Of a stretch of 64,000 nucleotides of DNA, positions 53,442-61,120 are shown one piece after another. The notes beneath the pieces were generated by a model. It did no database searches, had not been told where the DNA came from, and saw only the letters and a program-made list of their open reading frames with translations. Position 1 is the first letter of the stretch. Each line of letters opens with the position of its first letter. Location of the stretch: NCBI GenBank assembly GCA_905205065.1, contig CAJLCI010000001.1, forward strand, positions 124,001 through 188,000, in the 5' to 3' direction. Source of the DNA: an uncultured Eubacteriales bacterium. Its GTDB lineage: Bacteria; Bacillota; Clostridia; Oscillospirales; CAG-272. Both the position numbers and the translations under genes were made by a program.

Positions 53442-53693
53442 ATGAAGTCGACTGGAATTGTTAGGAAAATCGACGAGCTCGGAAGAATCGTACTGCCAAT
53501 TGAAATAAGGAACACTCTTGATATTAAACCCAAAGATTCAATCGAAATATTTGTTGACGATGATAAAATCGTTCTCAAGAAATATCAGCCGTCATGCATT
53601 TTCTGCGGGAATTCCGATTATGTAACAGTATTCCGTGGAAAACTTGTATGCGCCGATTGTATTTCAGCTATCAAGCGTTCCATTGTTCAGTAA
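53442..53693 (+). CDS. abrB: AbrB/SpoVT-family transition-state regulator with zinc-ribbon tail
   Basis: 83 aa. Residues 3-47 form the swapped-hairpin DNA-binding domain (GIVRKIDELGRIVLPIEIRNTLDIKPKDSIEIFVDDDKIVLKKY). The tail has two CxxC pairs (C52/C55 and C70/C73), the form common in Clostridia. AbrB proteins repress stationary-phase and sporulation genes during growth. Starts behind GGGGGA. Own promoter carries an inverted repeat. Single-gene unit. Confidence 0.93.
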   Translation: MKSTGIVRKIDELGRIVLPIEIRNTLDIKPKDSIEIFVDDDKIVLKKYQPSCIFCGNSDYVTVFRGKLVCADCISAIKRSIVQ

Positions 53694-53772
53694 AAGCTGT
53701 CAGTTTAATTATTATTTGTAAAATTTTCTTTCAGTTATAATAATTATAATAATTCAATATGTTTCATTGGTA

Positions 53773-53808
53773 ATTCACGGCGGGATTTTTTCCCGCCGTG
53801 AATTTTTT
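53773..53808 (+). terminator. Terminator of the AbrB-like gene
   Basis: Perfect 13-bp stem attcacggcggga (53773-53785) and tcccgccgtgaat (53791-53803) with T-rich loop and T-run. Between here and 54002 nothing else is recognised. Confidence 0.92.
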
Positions 53809-54001
53809 ATACAAATAATTAAATGCATCGAGGTACTTAAATCAATCAAAATATTTAAAAATAAGTCCTTTCTGTATAATTTGATTTTGACGGTCAAAAA
53901 TACTATTGCAAGCAAAAAGGTCCGATGCCTGCAAAATTCGGATTCTGTTGATTTTTACGGCAGGCACGCAAGCTTAATATAATATGAAAGGACAAAGATG
54001 T

Positions 54002-54754
54002 ATGAATTATAACGCAAAACGAGCAAGACTCAGCGGCGTTATATACATAATCCTTGCGCTAATGCTGGCGGCGATTATGTGTATAACCTTCTTTACCGCA
54101 ATTTCTTCACGAAGAGAGAATACCTTGCCGGAGGATACCACCCCGACAGCGGACACATCCGACCGTACCAACGATACGCTTCCGTCTGTAATTCCGGGAA
54201 CCGAAAATTCATCCATAGTTGATGCCAACCCTGTAACATCTCCGGACGACGCGGCAGTAAACGCTGAGCCGTCAGACGAAGAGACAAAAACTCCGAGCGT
54301 AACAAAACCGACATTTTTTATGCCGTTTGACGGTATTGTAACAAAAGAATTTTCAGGAAATATTCCCGTATTTTCAATTACAATGAATGACTACAGAGTT
54401 CACGCGGGAATAGACATTGAGGCCGCAGAGGGAAGTTATGTCAAAAGCTGCGCGAGCGGAATTATATCCAATATATATAATGATGATCTCTGCGCAACAT
54501 GTATATCAATCGACCACGGAAGCGGATATGTATCATGTTATCGCGGACTCAGCGACGAGCTTCCGGAAGGAATTGTAGCCGGAGCGTCAGTCGAAGCAGG
54601 AACGGTTATAGGCACAATAGACGACGGAGCATTGTTTGAAGTTTCGCAGCCTGCCCATTTGCACTTTGAAATGACGGTAAACGGAGAATTTGTCGATCCG
54701 CTTGAATATCTGCCATATAACGCGGAAGCAGCCGCAGCTTACTACGGAGAATAA
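54002..54754 (+). CDS. M23 (LytM) peptidase-domain protein, SpoIIQ-like
   Basis: 250 aa from the ATG behind AAAGGACAAAG. A single N-terminal membrane helix (about 10-35, GVIYIILALMLAAIMCITFF) is followed by a low-complexity Thr/Asp/Glu linker and a C-terminal LytM domain. HAGIDIEA (HxxxD) and PAHLHFEM (HxH) keep the zinc ligands, as in clostridial SpoIIQ and unlike B. subtilis SpoIIQ. Type II membrane topology fits the SpoIIQ-SpoIIIAH channel of engulfing forespores; an ordinary cell-wall endopeptidase is the alternative. Confidence 0.8.
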   Translation: MNYNAKRARLSGVIYIILALMLAAIMCITFFTAISSRRENTLPEDTTPTADTSDRTNDTLPSVIPGTENSSIVDANPVTSPDDAAVNAEPSDEETKTPSVTKPTFFMPFDGIVTKEFSGNIPVFSITMNDYRVHAGIDIEAAEGSYVKSCASGIISNIYNDDLCATCISIDHGSGYVSCYRGLSDELPEGIVAGASVEAGTVIGTIDDGALFEVSQPAHLHFEMTVNGEFVDPLEYLPYNAEAAAAYYGE

Positions 54755-54824
54755 TAATTACACCAATCTTTTAAATCATACAATCTCTTAAATAAATCAC
54801 TTAAATCAAACAGTCAAATCAAAC

Positions 54825-54881
54825 AAAAAAACCTTTGCACGGCAAAAGTCAATTAAAATACAGCCGCGCAAAGGTTTTTTT
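54825..54881. terminator. Bidirectional terminator
   Basis: Stem aacctttgc (54830-54838) and gcaaaggtt (54868-54876) flanked by A-run on the left and T-run on the right, so it can end both the M23 gene (plus) and the FGGY kinase gene (minus). Confidence 0.8.
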
Positions 54882-54891
54882 ATTATGGTCA

Positions 54892-56403
54892 TCAGAACAA
54901 ATCGAGAGTACAATTTCTTATGGTCTTGTATTTTTCGTATTTTTCAAGATATACTTCTTTATATTTAAAATCAGGATATGCAGGACGCTTATACTCAACA
55001 AAAATTTCCGCAGCTTCCCTCAGCGAGTTAAAGCGTCCAAGAGCACAGCCCGCCATCATCGCGCAGCCTGCCGCTCCGGCTTCATCGGCCGCAAGCGGAG
55101 CTATAGATTCAATTCCGCAAAGAGAACCGAAAATATCAGCCTTGATTCCGAGCCAAACCGAAGAAGAAGCTCCTCCACCCGTCGCCATAAGCTGTCTTAC
55201 AGATATTCCCTGTTCGGAAAGCTTTTCAAGATTATACGCCATTTCAAAAGTAAGTCCCTCCATGACCGCGCGGTATATATCCGCAAGTCCTGTTTCCATT
55301 GTCATACCAATTATGCTTCCCTTAGCGTCCGGAACAATATCGGGCGTCCCGCCCGCACCGAGAAAATGGGGAACAACAAGAATATCGGAAGGCTTCTCTG
55401 GACAAAGCTCATCAAGCATACGGTAAACACTGACTCCGCGTTTCGCAGCCTCTGCTTTCATCGGCAGAGCGAAGGTATCTCGAAACCACTTTAAAAGAAC
55501 TCCTCCGGAAAAATTAAAAGCATATGTAGCATAAAGCCCACCGACAGAATGCGGAACACATACATAATTATTTGACGTAAACCCCTCCGACTTTATAATT
55601 CTGTCAAAAACAGGCGTTATACATTCAACAGATCCGGTGCCGTCAACCGCTTGCCCCGCAGAAAGAACCCCAGCGCCTGTAGCGGCAGCAATCTGGTCCT
55701 GAGAACCAGCGACAATCTTAACAGTATCGGAAAGTCCGAGCTCCGCTGCAAGTTCTCTTCGCAGTAATCCGATTACAGTCCCGTTTGGTACGGGATCCGG
55801 CATCTGTTCCATGCGAATCCCTGCTGCCTCCAAAAGCTCCGGTGACCACCGCAGACGCTCAACATCGAAAGCATCCGTTCTGCACGCCTGAGTATACGTC
55901 GTCGTAAATTCTCCGGACAGACGATAACAGATAAAGTCGGCCGCCTGAAGAAATCTGAACGCACTCTCACGAACCGCCGAAATATTTTCCGACATCCACA
56001 TGATTTTCGGCAGTGAATACATTGGAGCCGGATTTGCACATGTAACAGAAGAAATATATTTTCGCCCCAGTTTTTCAATCAGTCTATCATTTTCAGACAC
56101 TCCACGCCTGTCGGTATACATTATCATATCGCAAAGACAGTTTCCCTCGCGGTCTACTGGCACGCACGCCTCTCCGAAAGACGTTACTGAAATTGCAGCG
56201 ACATCAGATCTTTCTACCTTGCCTCCGCTGACACAGCGCGCAATAACATCCTTAGCAGCATCAAAAATAGTATCGGCATTCATATCACCGGCTCCGGCAG
56301 ATGTAGGATATTCCGAATACGCAAGCGACAGCTGAACACCGTTTTCGGAAAATGCGACACATTTAATTCCGGTACTCCCTGCGTCAAGACCTAAAAAAAT
56401 CAT
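54892..56403 (-). CDS. FGGY-family carbohydrate kinase (second copy)
   Basis: 503 aa. MIFLGLDAGSTGIKCVAFSE is the phosphate-1 ATP motif; VTSFGEACVPVDREG, YTDRRG, VAGSQDQIAAATGAGVLS, DGTGSVECITPVF and ATGGGASSSVWLGIKADIFG are family motifs. It differs from the kinase at 26453 and is its paralogue. The divergent class II aldolase at 56572 suggests they act on one sugar: phosphorylation, then aldol cleavage of the ketose phosphate (inference). Confidence 0.9.
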   Translation of the reverse strand: MIFLGLDAGSTGIKCVAFSENGVQLSLAYSEYPTSAGAGDMNADTIFDAAKDVIARCVSGGKVERSDVAAISVTSFGEACVPVDREGNCLCDMIMYTDRRGVSENDRLIEKLGRKYISSVTCANPAPMYSLPKIMWMSENISAVRESAFRFLQAADFICYRLSGEFTTTYTQACRTDAFDVERLRWSPELLEAAGIRMEQMPDPVPNGTVIGLLRRELAAELGLSDTVKIVAGSQDQIAAATGAGVLSAGQAVDGTGSVECITPVFDRIIKSEGFTSNNYVCVPHSVGGLYATYAFNFSGGVLLKWFRDTFALPMKAEAAKRGVSVYRMLDELCPEKPSDILVVPHFLGAGGTPDIVPDAKGSIIGMTMETGLADIYRAVMEGLTFEMAYNLEKLSEQGISVRQLMATGGGASSSVWLGIKADIFGSLCGIESIAPLAADEAGAAGCAMMAGCALGRFNSLREAAEIFVEYKRPAYPDFKYKEVYLEKYEKYKTIRNCTLDLF

Positions 56404-56488
56404 AACCGTTCTCCATTTCTGTTCTTAAAAGCCGGCGGCACCGGCAATTTTTTTTCACATCAAAATAAAAAATGTGTTCCTTATAATA

Positions 56489-56517
56489 TTGACTATCTAT
56501 CCTTTTAATATTATAAT
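56489..56517 (+). promoter_or_regulatory. Promoter of the aldolase gene
   Basis: TTGACT (56489-56494), 17-bp spacer, TATAAT (56512-56517), about 55 bp before the start. Confidence 0.75.
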
Positions 56518-56571
56518 AATAAAAATGAAGTATGTCAACAAAATCATTTCATATCAGATAGGAGTATAAAA

Positions 56572-57567
56572 ATGTCTGTTGTATCAGATTACAAAAAAGT
56601 TAAAGAAATATACCAAAAGGCCGCGGAAAAAGGATGGGTAATTCCCTGCATCTGTTCCGAAAATCTCACTACAACCGAAGCAATCTTTTCAGCGGCGGAG
56701 GACTTTGCCGTCTCGCACGAACTCGATTCCGTTCCGGTTACAATTGCAATGACGGTAAAATACAGCCACCGCCCGCAAGCTACATACTATACACACAGCC
56801 GCCGCGCTGACATCGGTCTCCGCTGCTTCCGCGCGGACGCCGAAATACTTTCGGAGGTATATCCCCACGTTACGGCTATGCTTCACTTAGACCATGTTCA
56901 GCCGATTGACGACAGTGACCTGCTTAACAGCGATCTTTCGGGCTACGCTTCGATAATGTATGACGCTTCAGCCTTTCCCTTTGAGCAAAATATAAAAATG
57001 ACTTCGGATTTTGTAGATAGGATGAACGACAAAATCCTCATAGAGGGAGCATGCGACGAAATATACGACGCGGGCGGATCGACTCACAATTCAATCACAA
57101 CAGCGGAGGACGCAAAACGCTTTATAGACGAAACCCGAGTTGATTTGATTGTATGCAATCTCGGAACAGAACACCGCGCGTCAGGAAAAGATTTAAAATA
57201 TTACGGAGACGCCGCACGCAAAATCCGCGACGCTATAGGAGAAAAAATAGTCCTTCACGGCACCTCATCGGTAACGGCCGATCAGATTAAAACTCTTTTT
57301 GCCGACGGCGTATGCAAGGTAAATATCTGGACAGCGGTCGAACGCGATTCTTCTCCTGTGCTTCTCCGCTGGATGGCGGAAAACGCGTCGCTTATAGGCG
57401 GAGCCGCAGCAGTAGACAAACTGATAGAGGAAGGTTATCTCGGAAACCGCTGTAAAACAGGAGAATCCGCTTCGCTGAAATACTTCACCACCGAAGCGCG
57501 CCAGCAGATAGTCTTTGAGGAAATGAAAAAAATAGTCAGAGCGTACTTCGATCTCTGGTACGTATAA
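56572..57567 (+). CDS. Class II fructose/tagatose-bisphosphate aldolase-family protein
   Basis: 331 aa. Zinc aldolase motifs are visible: AMLHLDHVQP (His/Asp), SIMYDASAFPFEQN, IEGACDEIYDAGG, NLGTEHRASG (His) and IVLHGTSSVTADQIKTLFADGVCKVNIWT (His and phosphate site). The insert between strands 1-2 (SHELDSVPVTIAMTVKYSHR) is longer than in FbaA. Likely cleaves a ketose (bis)phosphate; the exact sugar is unknown. Paired divergently with the FGGY kinase at 54892. Confidence 0.8.
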   Translation: MSVVSDYKKVKEIYQKAAEKGWVIPCICSENLTTTEAIFSAAEDFAVSHELDSVPVTIAMTVKYSHRPQATYYTHSRRADIGLRCFRADAEILSEVYPHVTAMLHLDHVQPIDDSDLLNSDLSGYASIMYDASAFPFEQNIKMTSDFVDRMNDKILIEGACDEIYDAGGSTHNSITTAEDAKRFIDETRVDLIVCNLGTEHRASGKDLKYYGDAARKIRDAIGEKIVLHGTSSVTADQIKTLFADGVCKVNIWTAVERDSSPVLLRWMAENASLIGGAAAVDKLIEEGYLGNRCKTGESASLKYFTTEARQQIVFEEMKKIVRAYFDLWYV

Positions 57568-57604
57568 TGCTTTATCTTTTTTTCGATTTTTTTTGACAAA
57601 ATGC

Positions 57605-57633
57605 TTGACAAACCTTTAATCGTGTGATATAAT
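57605..57633 (+). promoter_or_regulatory. Consensus promoter of an apparent noncoding transcript
   Basis: TTGACA (57605-57610), 17-bp spacer, TATAAT (57628-57633). No ORF of any length with a ribosome site follows on this strand. Confidence 0.75.
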
Positions 57634-57811
57634 TATTAATAGATAGAAATATTATCCATTTAGCTTTTGCTTTTTAATTAAATACCGTCTGAACCGGCAG
57701 GACATAAAAGAACGCCGGCAGATTTGTTGGATTCCCGTCCAACATCTCCTGATATTCATGTGCCGAACACACATAAATACCCACCGGAATCCCGGCGCCG
57801 ACGTGAGATAT

Positions 57812-57840
57812 ATTATAACATACTTTATTTTATATTTCAA
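57812..57840 (-). promoter_or_regulatory. Opposing promoter into the structured region
   Basis: On the minus strand TTGAAA (57835-57840), 17-bp spacer, TATAAT (57812-57817). It would transcribe antisense to the 57640-58059 RNA. Confidence 0.5.
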
Positions 57841-58021
57841 GAGGTTTGCCGAAAAAAACCGAATTAGAGGACAAACGGTTTTGACTCTCAACCTATGTAC
57901 CGTCTTTGGTCGTTGAAGTTTTAAAGCCTTTTCCCTCATTTTCAAGTTTTTGGATTCTTAAACCTTTTTTCAAAAAGGTTTAAGCCTCCGCAGGATTATT
58001 CTTCGATTTGTATTATACAAA

Positions 58022-58059
58022 ATCGGGGCGTTGTGTTTGTGCACATGCCCCGATTTTTT
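58022..58059 (+). terminator. Strong terminator of the 57640 transcript
   Basis: 8-bp GC-rich stem atcggggc (58022-58029) and gccccgat (58047-58054) followed by a T-run. Confidence 0.88.
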
Positions 58060-58192
58060 TGTTTTCTCTTTTTTAAATCATTCAAAAGAAAAGGACGTGA
58101 TTTATTTTGTCAGAGCCAAGCGGAAGCATCTGCCGCAGGCAGAGCTGTCTCAGTCCGGTTAAAATTGAATAGAATTGACTGTCAGTTTTGAA

Positions 58193-58227
58193 CCGGAAAT
58201 TAATTTCCTTCGGAGTTAATCTTCCGG
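58193..58227 (-). repeat. Element B, copy 1: covarying hairpin
   Basis: ccggaa (58193-58198) pairs with ttccgg (58222-58227). The interior tttccttcggagttaatc (58204-58221) is 17/18 identical to copy 2 at 59193-59210, while the closing stem differs there by compensatory changes. Confidence 0.7.
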
Positions 58228-58228
58228 G

Positions 58229-58318
58229 CAAAAAAGCCGCAGCGGAGCATGAGAGGTTCCCGCCTCCCATGTCCGAACTCGGAGTTGCCGAACCAACGCC
58301 CAAGTCACTTCTGCGGTA
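58229..58318 (-). ncRNA. Predicted small RNA, about 90 nt
   Basis: Bounded by a consensus promoter (58325-58353, minus) and a T6 run (58235-58230). The 5' CCGCAG (58311-58316) pairs with the 3' CTGCGG (58237-58242) just before the T-run, so the RNA closes on itself. GGTTC/GAACC and CTCC/GGAG around a ccgagttcgg core give further pairings. The opposite strand recalls 5S rRNA in one segment only. Family not recognised. Confidence 0.5.
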
Positions 58319-58324
58319 ACTGAT

Positions 58325-58353
58325 AGTTTAACACATTCTTTGCGTTTTGTCAA
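58325..58353 (-). promoter_or_regulatory. Promoter of the predicted small RNA
   Basis: On the minus strand TTGACA (58348-58353), 17-bp spacer, TAAACT (58325-58330). Confidence 0.75.
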
Positions 58354-58601
58354 CACCTTTTAACGATAACAATCTCAAGCTGTCTTAAGTTGTTTCAAGT
58401 CGTTTCAAGTCGTTTTTAATTTGGTAAAACCGGGCCAACTGAATTGTGTCGGACTTTAGTGCCGTGAAATAAAAACCAGAAGTGCGCTGTCAGCTTTAGC
58501 TTTCAGTATTTAATACGAAAAGTTTGCAGTGTAATTCAGAGCGATACAATTTGATTTAGGATAATTCAATATGTTTCAGAATGATTTAATTTGATTCAGT
58601 T

Positions 58602-58677
58602 TGATTCAATAGATTCGGTCTGATTCAATAGATTTAATCTGATTCAATAGATTTAGTCTGATTCAATAGATTCAGTT
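58602..58677. repeat. 19-bp tandem array, four units
   Basis: tgattcaatagatt plus a five-base variable end (cggtc, taatc, tagtc, cagtt) at 58602, 58621, 58640 and 58659. Related ttgattcag words precede and follow. The stretch 58354-58601 in front holds similar but less regular words and 10-bp repeats of tttcaagtcg near 58394-58413. Confidence 0.92.
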
Positions 58678-58823
58678 TGATTCAGCGTGATTTTAGCTGC
58701 ATGCGGCGCGAGCCGCGGCTACCAATGCAGCCGAAAGTATCACATTGCAAAGCTTGTCAGCATTGATAAAGTGTTGAGGAAAAGTGTTTTTTCCCATAGC
58801 GTGTACCACATGCTATAACACGT

Positions 58824-59010
58824 CGCGTAAAAGAAGCCGCGCAAGCGGCGTCTGTCGCAGAAACTGTTTACCTGTTTACTCAAAAAGTTAAACGTAAAAG
58901 GTAAACGTAATTGGAAGTCTACGCGTTGCGATATTCCACAATTCCGAGTTTTACGCCTGCCGGTATTTTTCCCGGAGGTTGACTTATCCGGTCTGTGCCG
59001 TTGATTTGTG
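58824..59010 (+). repeat. Element C, copy 1: GNRA-capped hairpin module
   Basis: cgcgtaaaagaa, then GCCGC (58836-58840), GCAA loop, GCGGC (58845-58849), an internal gcgttgcgatattcc...gagtttt stretch and the ending ttatccggtctgtgccgttg. Copy 2 at 59678 repeats the order with the hairpin AACCGC-GCGA-GCGGTT. The distance from hairpin loop to the ttatccggtc word is 144 nt here and 140 nt in copy 2. Confidence 0.65.
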
Positions 59011-59178
59011 CCAATGTTTTTTACTGTCTGTTTATGACATCAATTTTTGATGTTGGTTTGCAGTCCGCTCTATTGGTCTCTGCCGTAATTTCTGCATTGC
59101 GGCAGGTAACATGCGCGGCACAGCCGAATTATAATAAACATTTCTCAGGTATTTTTCTGCATAATGCTTTTTGAATCG

Positions 59179-59217
59179 CCGAGAAATGTTACTTTCTTTC
59201 GGAGTTAATCTTCTCGG
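59179..59217 (-). repeat. Element B, copy 2: covarying hairpin
   Basis: ccgagaa (59179-59185) pairs with ttctcgg (59211-59217), enclosing tttctttcggagttaatc (59193-59210). The stem replaces the CCGGAA/TTCCGG of copy 1, keeping pairing. Confidence 0.7.
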
Positions 59218-59359
59218 ATAAACGGAATCGCAGAGAATGCAAAAGTCAAAAAACGCACTCAAAAGCTTAAAGCTGATATAAAAGCTATGCGCCAAAAAAT
59301 TAAGCTTACATCAAATTGAATGTTCGGCTTTTGTATCTCATTTATATACTTGGGGTTGT

Positions 59360-59403
59360 GCAAGCGGCGCTCAAGCCGCTCCTGTCTTTCGGAGCGCGCT
59401 TGC
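59360..59403. other. 12-bp bulged hairpin and neighbours
   Basis: gcaagcggcgctc (59360-59372) pairs with gagcgcgcttgc (59392-59403) apart from one bulged base. cttgca/tgcaag and gcggaag/cttccgc stems follow within 60 bp. The strand of function is not clear. Confidence 0.5.
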
Positions 59404-59499
59404 AGTCATGAATGCAAGTCATGCATGCGGAAGGTCTTCCGCCATGATACGGCGCCGGGGCGAATGTGGATTTAGGCTTAACGTTTTCACAGCGTTAAC

Positions 59500-59670
59500 A
59501 TGTCAAACGAAATTGAAGCATCGTCGGGATACAGTTGAAAGACGCTGAAACGACACTGAACGCAGCTGAAGCGATGTCCGGCGCAGTGAAACATACGCCG
59601 AACGAAGTTAAAGCGGCGTTAAAGCGATGCTAAACGCAGTGAGACATTCGTCAAACGCAGTGAGACGTTC
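59500..59670. repeat. Degenerate tandem repeats of ctgaa-cg words
   Basis: Runs of 10-18 bp words such as gacgctgaaac, gacactgaacgcag, ctgaagcgatg and aaacgcagtgagac recur with imperfect spacing. This is the most decayed of the arrays in the window and its period is not clean. Confidence 0.55.
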
Positions 59671-59677
59671 TGCACAT

Positions 59678-59836
59678 CGTGTAAAAGAAACCGCGCGAGC
59701 GGTTACACTTCCGCAAAGTACGTCTGTTTTTAAAGCTTTAAAAGCAAAGGCCGCGCGTATTTTGTGTTGCGTTAGCCCGCAATATCAAGTTTTTTCTGTT
59801 CTGTACAGAAAATTGTTTGTCCTTGAAATTAACTTA
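59678..59836 (+). repeat. Element C, copy 2: GNRA-capped hairpin module
   Basis: cgtgtaaaagaa, hairpin AACCGC (59689-59694), GCGA loop, GCGGTT (59699-59704), then a region aligning with copy 1 around gtgttgcgttagccc and caagtttttt, and ttatccggtc leading into the terminator-like fold at 59837. Confidence 0.65.
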
Positions 59837-59906
59837 TCCGGTCATGCCGTTCATTCGGCACAGTCTTCTGACTGTGTTCGTCTGGCGCGGTCTGACCGGA
59901 TTTTTT
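59837..59906 (+). terminator. Three-way-junction fold with T-run
   Basis: tccggtca (59837-59844) pairs with tgaccgga (59893-59900), and between them lie TGCCG/CGGCA and CAGTC/GACTG hairpins; TTTTTT follows. It would end a plus-strand transcript through element C, although none has a clear promoter. It also abuts the stop of the minus gene at 59905. Confidence 0.65.
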
Positions 59907-60975
59907 ATTCACCGCTTTCGGTTTCCGAAACATCCGTAGCTGATATATCAACAAAATCGTAAAATGCAGACATAATAGATTCCGCAAATTTTCTTTCTGC
60001 TTCCGGAGAAAAAAGAGCTTCTTCTCTGATCTCGGAAACCGGAATATGCATTTTCAGCTCAAGATTTCCGGAGCTTTTCATTGATCTTCCGGACGGAATA
60101 CATTGCAGAGGCATGCCGCAGCTTTCAAGAATCACATCGGAAACAACGGCACTCGGTATATCGTCATATTCAAGGGCAGAAGCAAGCTCAGTCATTGATA
60201 CTGCGCCTTTTGTCACTCTTCCGATTCTGTCAATCTCAGCATGCAAGGACGCGGATATTTCTCCGTCCTCACATAAGATTTCAGCATGACAGTCTCCGTC
60301 CGAGCATTTAAGCATAAGCATTACCGCAGGAACAAAAGTGTAAATAAAACGCGCAAGCTCCCAAACCGCAACACGCCCCGACATCGTATTAATAAGCTCT
60401 ACAGAAAGCCTGTAACCGAGAATTCTGACCCGTTTAATCAAAATGTCTCGCATGCAGTCAATAAAAAACGCGGCAGGAACAGCTCGCTTTTCAAGTTTTC
60501 CGTTAAATCCCTCGCTCACATCATAAAGCATTGTATTCCGTCGAGTATAATTCCATGCCGCCGCAGGCGCCTGTATGTCGTTAAGCTCTCCCTGCGAGAC
60601 AACAAATTCAGTCAAACGGCTTCCCGCGCAAAGCGAAACAGATCTTGCGTACTCAAGAAGAGCGTCGCTGACATTCCTTTGCAGTATATTTAGGAATATA
60701 AATGCAGTTCTGCGCTCCCCGTTATAATTATAGCATCCGGCAAGCGAATTACGACACATTGAATACGTATTATCAAATACAATTATGTCATATCTTTCTA
60801 TCGTATCGCATCTCATCTGCAAATAAGAATCATATCCGACTGCAGAAAGATAACGTATAAGCGGGGTTCCTTTGCGGCATCCCGGAAGCAGCTTCTTCGC
60901 TGCCGCATTTTTGTAAATCAGTCTTCCGCCGCCGTCCGCAACAATTATCGGCGTTGCTGTTAAATCCAAATTCAT
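59905..60975 (-). CDS. PAS-like protein of unknown function
   Basis: 356 aa, no signal peptide or membrane helix. The opening ATPIIVADGGGRLIYKNAAAKKLLPGCRKG is PAS-like. The middle (about 100-190) resembles the dimerisation region of a sensor kinase, but no phospho-acceptor His, N or G boxes of a kinase domain are evident; the C-terminal half (SVELINTMSGRVAVWELARFIYTF) does not match a fold I can name. Possibly a degenerate sensor kinase. It stands alone, bounded by the repeat-rich region. Confidence 0.55.
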   Translation of the reverse strand: MNLDLTATPIIVADGGGRLIYKNAAAKKLLPGCRKGTPLIRYLSAVGYDSYLQMRCDTIERYDIIVFDNTYSMCRNSLAGCYNYNGERRTAFIFLNILQRNVSDALLEYARSVSLCAGSRLTEFVVSQGELNDIQAPAAAWNYTRRNTMLYDVSEGFNGKLEKRAVPAAFFIDCMRDILIKRVRILGYRLSVELINTMSGRVAVWELARFIYTFVPAVMLMLKCSDGDCHAEILCEDGEISASLHAEIDRIGRVTKGAVSMTELASALEYDDIPSAVVSDVILESCGMPLQCIPSGRSMKSSGNLELKMHIPVSEIREEALFSPEAERKFAESIMSAFYDFVDISATDVSETESGE

Positions 60976-61120
60976 TTTTGTTTTTCTCCGTCTTTTAATT
61001 TTGTGTTAAGCAGCATAAAAAGCAACACACTTAATAAGTGGTATATACCCGATATAAGGCGTTACTGCAGCTGACGCCGACACCGCAAAAAGCGAGTGTA
61101 AGCATCACCGGTAAAGTCAA

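Larger units (their letters stand above)
57640..58059 (+). ncRNA. Predicted structured RNA, about 415 nt
   Basis: The transcript would run from the promoter at 57605 to the terminator at 58022-58059. Its first 170 nt contain four side-by-side hairpins: CCGGC/GCCGG around 57694-57718; AGAT..GTTGGA/TCCAAC..ATCT around 57720-57747; TATTCATGTG/CACATAAATA around 57752-57778; and CCGG/CCCGG near 57784-57795. A 12-bp perfect stem ttaaaccttttt/aaaaaggtttaa lies near 57957-57983. On the minus strand a TTGAAA-17-TATAAT promoter (57812-57840) points back into the structured part. Family not recognised. Confidence 0.45.

Noticed and set aside
53767..53982. 71-codon plus-strand ORF after the abrB-like gene
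   Set aside because: It begins inside the terminator stem and has no ribosome site.
57652..57945. 97-codon ORF on the minus strand
   Set aside because: It lies across strong hairpins, has a very basic composition and no ribosome site before its ATG. Another minus frame is open in the same place, so openness is not evidence.
58232..58318. 5S rRNA on the plus strand
   Set aside because: gttcccgcctcccatgtccg and the following cgaactcgg recall 5S helix III, but the AAGTTAAG part is missing, the RNA would be about 25-28 nt too short, and promoter and T-run fit the minus strand.
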